A stretch of DNA of 9,166 bases from Bacteroidaceae bacterium (GTDB lineage: Bacteria; Bacteroidota; Bacteroidia; Bacteroidales; Bacteroidaceae): assembly GCA_017466065.1 (NCBI GenBank), contig JAFTUV010000042.1:1-9166 (forward strand). Reading direction: 5' to 3'. The notes under the pieces were generated by a model, which was not told the DNA's origin, searched no databases, and was given only the letters and a program-made list of their open reading frames with translations. Shown here one piece after another: positions 6,886-9,166 of this stretch (positions are counted from its first letter, which is position 1; each line of letters starts with the position of its first letter). A program made the position numbers and the translations under genes.

Positions 6886-6893
6886 CGAAGATA
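6886..6893 (-). promoter_or_regulatory. Candidate his operon promoter, -7 element
   Basis: The minus strand reads TATCTTCG, one base from the Bacteroidetes primary-sigma consensus TAnnTTTG. The expected TTTG at -33 is not clearly present; only TGATG lies at the right distance upstream. The predicted start, a few bases downstream near 6881, gives an untranslated stretch of about 70 bases before the leader peptide ATG. No better match lies between here and the leader. Confidence 0.45.
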
Positions 6894-6991
6894 GTAAAAA
6901 TAATTGTATCGCATCACTTATTACCCACTTTTTTTCACAATAGAGCAAAAAAACATTTCTCATTAAAAAAAATAACACAATTTAACCAAAT

Positions 6992-6998
6992 GGGGGGG
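6992..6998 (+). repeat. Homopolymer of seven Gs upstream of the BspA-like gene
   Basis: Seven consecutive Gs stand in otherwise strongly AT-rich DNA, 19 bases before the TAnnTTTG match at 7018. That is where a -33 TTTG would normally be. Runs like this can change length by slippage, so the tract could alter promoter geometry, but a single sequence cannot show variation. Confidence 0.6.
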
Positions 6999-7017
6999 TA
7001 ATTACAATAGCAGTTAT

Positions 7018-7025
7018 TAATTTTG
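7018..7025 (+). promoter_or_regulatory. Candidate promoter of the BspA-like gene, -7 element
   Basis: TAATTTTG is a full match to the Bacteroidetes -7 consensus TAnnTTTG. It predicts a start near 7030 and an AT-rich leader of about 45-50 bases before the ATG at 7079. No TTTG is found at -33; the G tract occupies that place. In AT-rich DNA a chance match is possible. An alternative pair, TTTG at 7022-7025 with TATCGATT at 7046-7053, has proper spacing but a worse -7 box. The ATG is preceded by AAGCT with no strong Shine-Dalgarno. Confidence 0.4.
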
Positions 7026-7078
7026 CTAAAATTATTTAAACAATATATCGATTGTATATAAACATCTTATCATAAGCT

Positions 7079-8884
7079 ATGAAAAAAGTTAACATCAAAC
7101 GCTTTTCGTTGCTTCTTGCATCGCTATTCACATTATTGCTTGGGATAAATGCACAGAATGTAACCATCAATGGAATTACCTACGCTGCAATATCGGAAAC
7201 AGAAGCCACCTGTTACGGCTCTGTATCGGGAGAACCGCTTGTTAACACAGCAGTCAGCATACCTTCCACAGTGGAAATGGAGGTTACAGTAGAAGGAAAA
7301 GCAGAAAAAAGGTCTTTTAAGGTAACAAGCATAAACGCACAAGCATTCCAAGGATGTACCGACCTTGTAAAAGTTTCCTTCCCTTCAACAGTCAAGATAA
7401 TTAATAATTTTGCGTTTGCCGGTTGCACAAATTTGCAAGAGGTGTGGTTGAGCCACGGCCTCGATTCTATTGGTAATAATGCTTTTGAATACACAGCTAT
7501 ACAATATATTAAAATACCAAATTCGGTAAAGCATCTTGGAACATCTATTTTCGCAAATTGCAAGGAATTAACATATGCCGAACTTGGCGAGGGACATACA
7601 AGAATAAAATATCAAATGTTCTATGGCTGTGAGAAATTGCATCTTCTATTCATTCCTATTAATATAACAAGAATAGAGGGATATGCATTCGATGGTTGTA
7701 CATCGTTTAACGATTTTCTCCTACCATCAACAATACTTGTTGTCGATGAATATGCGTTTACCGGATGCGGTGGTAAATTTGCAGCTTTGGCCGATGGTAT
7801 TATGGCTGATGATAAATTTAACAAACCCCGAATTTTTTATGACAACAAATTCACATCGGTATTATTATCTCAAAACAATTGGATTTTTGCAAATAGTGCG
7901 TTTGCCGGCAGCAGTGAGCTTAAAGAAGTAACAATGGGTGGCTTTGTTCACGAAATTCCCCAAGATTGTTTTTATGATTGCCCCGAACTTGAAACACTTA
8001 ACCTTGAAGCCGGTATAGAAGTTATACATTCAGGTGCTTTTAATTATTGCAGAAAAATTAGAGAAGTCGTGACACCCGGCACTTTGGAATTCATTGGCGA
8101 ATATGCTTTTGCCCATTGCGACAGTATGCGCAGAATAGTCCTGAACGAAGGACTTGAAACAATAGGGCAAAGGGCTTTTAGCAATGGTAAAAAAACAGAA
8201 AAGATTGTTATTCCCTCAACAGTATCGGTCATTGGGAGTTTCGCCTTTGAATATTGCAGCGGTGTGCTCGAAATGAATTGCGAACTGAGCGACGAAATCT
8301 CTTCATATAATTATATTTTTAATTATAACACTTTTACCGAGGTAAAAATTGGAGAGGGAGTGACACGAGTGAGCAAAAATTTATTTCAAGACAGTAGGGA
8401 ATTGCAAAAGGTATCTTTGCCCAACAGTTTGAAAGAGATTGGTGCAACAGCATTTAGCAACTGCCCTAAACTTACCGAAATAAAAATCCCGGCAGGAGTT
8501 ACAAAAATGGGTAGCGACGCTTTCTACAACTGCAACAACCTGAAAGCAGTCTATGCATCGCCCGCAACTCCCCCAAGCGTGTATTATCCATTCAGCTATA
8601 CAACATACGAGAATGCCACTCTTTATGTACCCGCCGGCGCGAAAGAGGCTTATCAGACTGCCGATTATTGGAAGAAATTTACCAATATCGTGGAAATGAA
8701 CTTTTTTGCCACTAATGGCGACCTTAACGGCGATGAATCGACAGATGTCAGCGACCTTACATTATTGGTAAATATCATTCTGGGAAATTCATCAACAACC
8801 GACGCAGCCGACCTTAACGACGATGGCTCGGTAGATGTCAGCGACCTCACGAAACTTGTGAGCATAATTCTGGGGAGCGAGTAG
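7079..8884 (+). CDS. Secreted BspA-type leucine-rich-repeat protein with C-terminal dockerin-like pair
   Basis: A 601-residue exported protein. Residues 1-25 are a signal peptide (MKKVNIKR, a hydrophobic stretch, then INA before Gln26); there is no lipobox cysteine. From about 80 to 490 come BspA/LRR_5 repeats of roughly 23 residues with the pattern IP.SV..IG..AF.GC..L..V, for example FAFAGCTNLQEV (111-122) and TAFSNCPKLTEIKIP (457-471). The repeat register is disturbed around 229-270. Residues 496-539 are the usual BspA closing segment (ATPPSV, LYVPAGAKEAY, YWKKFTNI). The C-terminus has two calcium-loop repeats 30 residues apart: DLNGDESTDVSD (548-559) and DLNDDGSVDVSD (578-589), each followed by a hydrophobic helix ending IILG. 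BspA relatives bind host proteins or other bacteria; whether this one does is unknown, and no cohesin partner is in the window. It is monocistronic, divergent from his, and clearly more AT-rich than the his genes. Confidence 0.9.
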   Translation: MKKVNIKRFSLLLASLFTLLLGINAQNVTINGITYAAISETEATCYGSVSGEPLVNTAVSIPSTVEMEVTVEGKAEKRSFKVTSINAQAFQGCTDLVKVSFPSTVKIINNFAFAGCTNLQEVWLSHGLDSIGNNAFEYTAIQYIKIPNSVKHLGTSIFANCKELTYAELGEGHTRIKYQMFYGCEKLHLLFIPINITRIEGYAFDGCTSFNDFLLPSTILVVDEYAFTGCGGKFAALADGIMADDKFNKPRIFYDNKFTSVLLSQNNWIFANSAFAGSSELKEVTMGGFVHEIPQDCFYDCPELETLNLEAGIEVIHSGAFNYCRKIREVVTPGTLEFIGEYAFAHCDSMRRIVLNEGLETIGQRAFSNGKKTEKIVIPSTVSVIGSFAFEYCSGVLEMNCELSDEISSYNYIFNYNTFTEVKIGEGVTRVSKNLFQDSRELQKVSLPNSLKEIGATAFSNCPKLTEIKIPAGVTKMGSDAFYNCNNLKAVYASPATPPSVYYPFSYTTYENATLYVPAGAKEAYQTADYWKKFTNIVEMNFFATNGDLNGDESTDVSDLTLLVNIILGNSSTTDAADLNDDGSVDVSDLTKLVSIILGSE

Positions 8885-8901
8885 CTGTAAAATCACACAG
8901 G

Positions 8902-8952
8902 CCCTACAAAGTATCATCCTCGGCCGACGGCCGAGGATGATACTTTGTAGGG
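8902..8952. repeat. Perfect 24-bp inverted repeat with 3-base loop
   Basis: Positions 8902-8925 and 8929-8952 are exact reverse complements around GAC; the arms begin CCCTACAAAG and the centre is CGGCCGACGGCCG. It starts 17 bases after the stop of the BspA-like gene. A stem this long and perfect would fold in either strand's RNA and could protect or end the upstream mRNA. However, it has no T tract on either side (TGCTTTCGCT on the right), so it is not a standard intrinsic terminator. Its perfection suggests a recently copied palindromic element of the REP kind, which is inference. Confidence 0.85.
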
Positions 8953-9008
8953 TGCTTTCGCTCCCCTCCGCCCTGCGCTTTGTAGCCTTCACTGCATTTC
9001 GGCACTCC

Positions 9009-9166
9009 TTTGCCTTTGGCGAAGTTGCTTGCGCTCGGCAGAATACAAATAAATTTGCTTTCTGCACTCGCTTAATCGCAACATTGGGAACATAAATGTT
9101 CCGTCGTCGCAATGACCTTGCCAGCGAGTGAGTGAAAATTTATTTTCAATCGCAACGAGCGCAGCA
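9009..9166. repeat. Nested imperfect palindromes in gene-free DNA at the right end
   Basis: The 282 bases after the BspA-like gene hold no believable gene. In the last part, four sets of arms nest around one centre: TGCGCTCG (9030-9037) with CGAGCGCA (9156-9163); AAATAAATTT (9047-9056) with AAATTTATTT (9136-9145); CACTCGCT (9065-9072) with AGCGAGTG (9123-9130); and GGAACAT (9087-9093) with ATGTTCC (9096-9102). A separate small hairpin TTTGCC/GGCGAA lies at 9009-9023. Such order is not expected by chance and implies a structured intergenic or mobile element, which may continue past the window edge. I cannot assign it to a known family. Confidence 0.65.

Noticed and set aside
6671..6893. his leader as a T-box or a metabolite riboswitch.
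   Set aside because: No T-box motif or specifier stem was seen, and a His-codon leader peptide with terminator and antiterminator explains the region.
7621..7931. Alternative frames inside the BspA-like gene, considered as signs of a frameshift where the repeat register is disturbed.
   Set aside because: The main frame is continuous from signal peptide to dockerin and keeps LRR character on both sides, so degenerate repeats explain it.
8902..8952. The perfect hairpin as a standard intrinsic terminator.
   Set aside because: There is no T tract after the stem on either strand, so I list it as an inverted repeat with only a possible role in transcript ends.
8792..9112. A 106-codon minus-strand frame over the end of the BspA-like gene and the palindromes.
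   Set aside because: It runs antisense through the dockerin-coding region and the perfect hairpin, with no recognisable domain; it is a shadow frame.

Overview
The window comes from a Bacteroidales-type bacterium. Three things point there: a bifunctional HisB of the phosphatase-dehydratase type inside a compact his operon, promoter-like motifs of the Bacteroidetes form TAnnTTTG rather than sigma-70 boxes, and a secreted BspA-type leucine-rich-repeat protein ending in a paired dockerin-like module. A gut or oral member of Bacteroidaceae, Prevotellaceae or Muribaculaceae fits, but the family cannot be settled from sequence alone.

Positions 6893 down to 141 (minus strand) hold a histidine biosynthesis operon in the order leader-hisG-hisD-hisC-hisB-hisH-hisA-hisF, the same order as the enterobacterial operon. 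Every enzyme is intact, with its catalytic residues in place. Four junctions are 4-base ATGA overlaps (G/D, C/B, B/H, H/A), A/F overlaps by 19 bases, and D/C is separated by 5 bases, so this is one tightly coupled transcription unit. Together the products convert PRPP plus ATP towards histidine, except for the two HisI/HisE steps, whose gene is not in the window. Only 140 bases lie beyond hisF, and no terminator is evident there.

The his leader (6671-6893) is the most informative non-coding part. It holds a Bacteroidetes-like -7 element, a hairpin at the predicted 5' end of the RNA, and a 20-codon leader peptide with four consecutive histidine codons. It then has an intrinsic terminator followed by a U-rich tract, and a competing antiterminator whose 5' arm lies over the leader stop codon. 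This is the architecture of ribosome-mediated attenuation. Between the attenuator and hisG (6520-6643) sit nearly three tandem copies of a 44-bp unit, which would be transcribed as part of the his mRNA.

A divergent intergenic region (6811-7078) separates his from a plus-strand gene (7079-8884). That gene encodes a 601-residue secreted BspA-like LRR protein with a C-terminal dockerin-like pair, and it is visibly more AT-rich than the his genes. A perfect TAnnTTTG match lies upstream of it, and a run of seven Gs occupies the place where its -33 element should be.

The right end (8885-9166) has no gene. It contains a perfect 24-bp inverted repeat with a 3-base loop and then a large nested imperfect palindrome reaching the window edge, both resembling dispersed palindromic intergenic elements.
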